Origin: Plantactinospora soyae
Lineage (GTDB): Bacteria > Actinomycetota > Actinomycetes > Mycobacteriales > Micromonosporaceae
DNA: 64,000 bases
Direction: 5' to 3'
Assembly (NCBI RefSeq): GCF_014874095.1
Contig: NZ_JADBEB010000001.1
Span: 3,286,001 to 3,350,000 of the forward strand
Below the pieces are notes generated by a model. The model ran no database searches. It was not told the DNA's origin and saw nothing but the letters and a program-made list of their open reading frames with translations. Of the stretch, positions 63,918 through 64,000 are shown piece by piece. A program made the position numbers and the translations under genes. Position 1 is the first letter of the stretch; each line of letters opens with the position of its first letter.

Positions 63918-64000
63918 TACGTAGATGTGGACGACGATCCCGGAGTCGAACCGGTTCAGGTCGGCGAGCTTCAGGTGGGTGGTGTCGAAGCCGGCGCCCT
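63909..64000 (-). CDS. C-terminal end of an unidentified protein (cut by window)
   Basis: On the minus strand a frame open to the window edge ends at TAG (63909-63911) with residues GAGFDTTHLKLADLNRFDSG followed by IVVHIYVPK. Codon use is typical of real genes here. Only about 29 residues are visible, so no family can be assigned. It converges with the AfsR-type gene. Confidence 0.5.
   Translation of the reverse strand, partial: GAGFDTTHLKLADLNRFDSGIVVHIYVPK

Overview
This is a 64 kb, very GC-rich chromosomal segment of an actinobacterium. Genes use many GTG and some TTG starts, have strong third-position GC, and are often coupled by ATGA/GTGA overlaps. The order manA - ahcY - (DUF58/MoxR/DUF4350/DUF4129 block) - mtrA - mtrB - lpqB - comF - hpf - secA - Rv3235-like follows the conserved actinobacterial core seen in mycobacteria (Rv3255c to Rv3235). 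Together with the prfB - ftsE - ftsX - smpB - ssrA run and the protein styles, this suggests the family Micromonosporaceae. The family assignment is inference; no 16S gene is present.

Layout. 0-3.8 kb: end of a cation efflux protein, mannose-6-phosphate isomerase, and S-adenosylhomocysteine hydrolase behind a long structured leader. 3.8-11.3 kb: an RDD membrane protein with a tiny membrane partner, a divergent SpoIIM-like protein, and a tightly overlapping five-gene block (membrane protein, DUF4129, DUF4350, MoxR ATPase, DUF58). 11.6-17.9 kb: MtrA-MtrB-LpqB envelope signalling, ComF-like protein, long-form hibernation factor. 18-25.4 kb: double GNAT protein, SecA, Rv3235-like protein, BldC-like HTH protein, divergent Lrp/rhodanese pair, DUF6912-like protein. 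25.4-31 kb: repeat-bearing membrane protein, PruA, a Ser/Thr kinase without a membrane anchor, PadR regulator. 31-35.3 kb: prfB, ftsEX, smpB and tmRNA (tag AKHNRADFALAA). 35.4-37.9 kb: helical-bundle protein, MTA phosphorylase, YqgE/AlgH protein, tRNA-Ala(GGC).

The stretch from the tRNA to about 41.3 kb is the most accessory-looking part. It holds a 62-nt near-perfect hairpin, a small membrane protein with an HTH regulator, two short unknown genes, paired DnaA-box-like sequences beside an AT-rich patch, a low-GC gene-poor stretch and a ribbon-helix-helix protein. A secreted CBM2-GH5 cellulase with a clear promoter/operator follows, then a secreted protein made of two related domains.

44-53 kb carries two ABC importers: one complete (binding protein, two permeases, ATPase) and one with only binding protein and permease. 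They flank an OsmC protein, a DUF6282-like hydrolase and a GntR/FCD regulator. 53.3-64 kb holds a cold-shock-like protein, a metallophosphoesterase, a methyltransferase, a hemerythrin protein, a NarL-type two-component system, a SigE-family ECF sigma factor coupled to a membrane-anchored BNR-repeat protein, and a 1099-aa AfsR/SARP-type regulator. The edge of a further minus-strand gene enters at the right end.

No CRISPR array, intact transposase, phage module or secondary-metabolite cluster was seen. Short tandem repeats in linkers and intergenic gaps are a recurring feature of the window.
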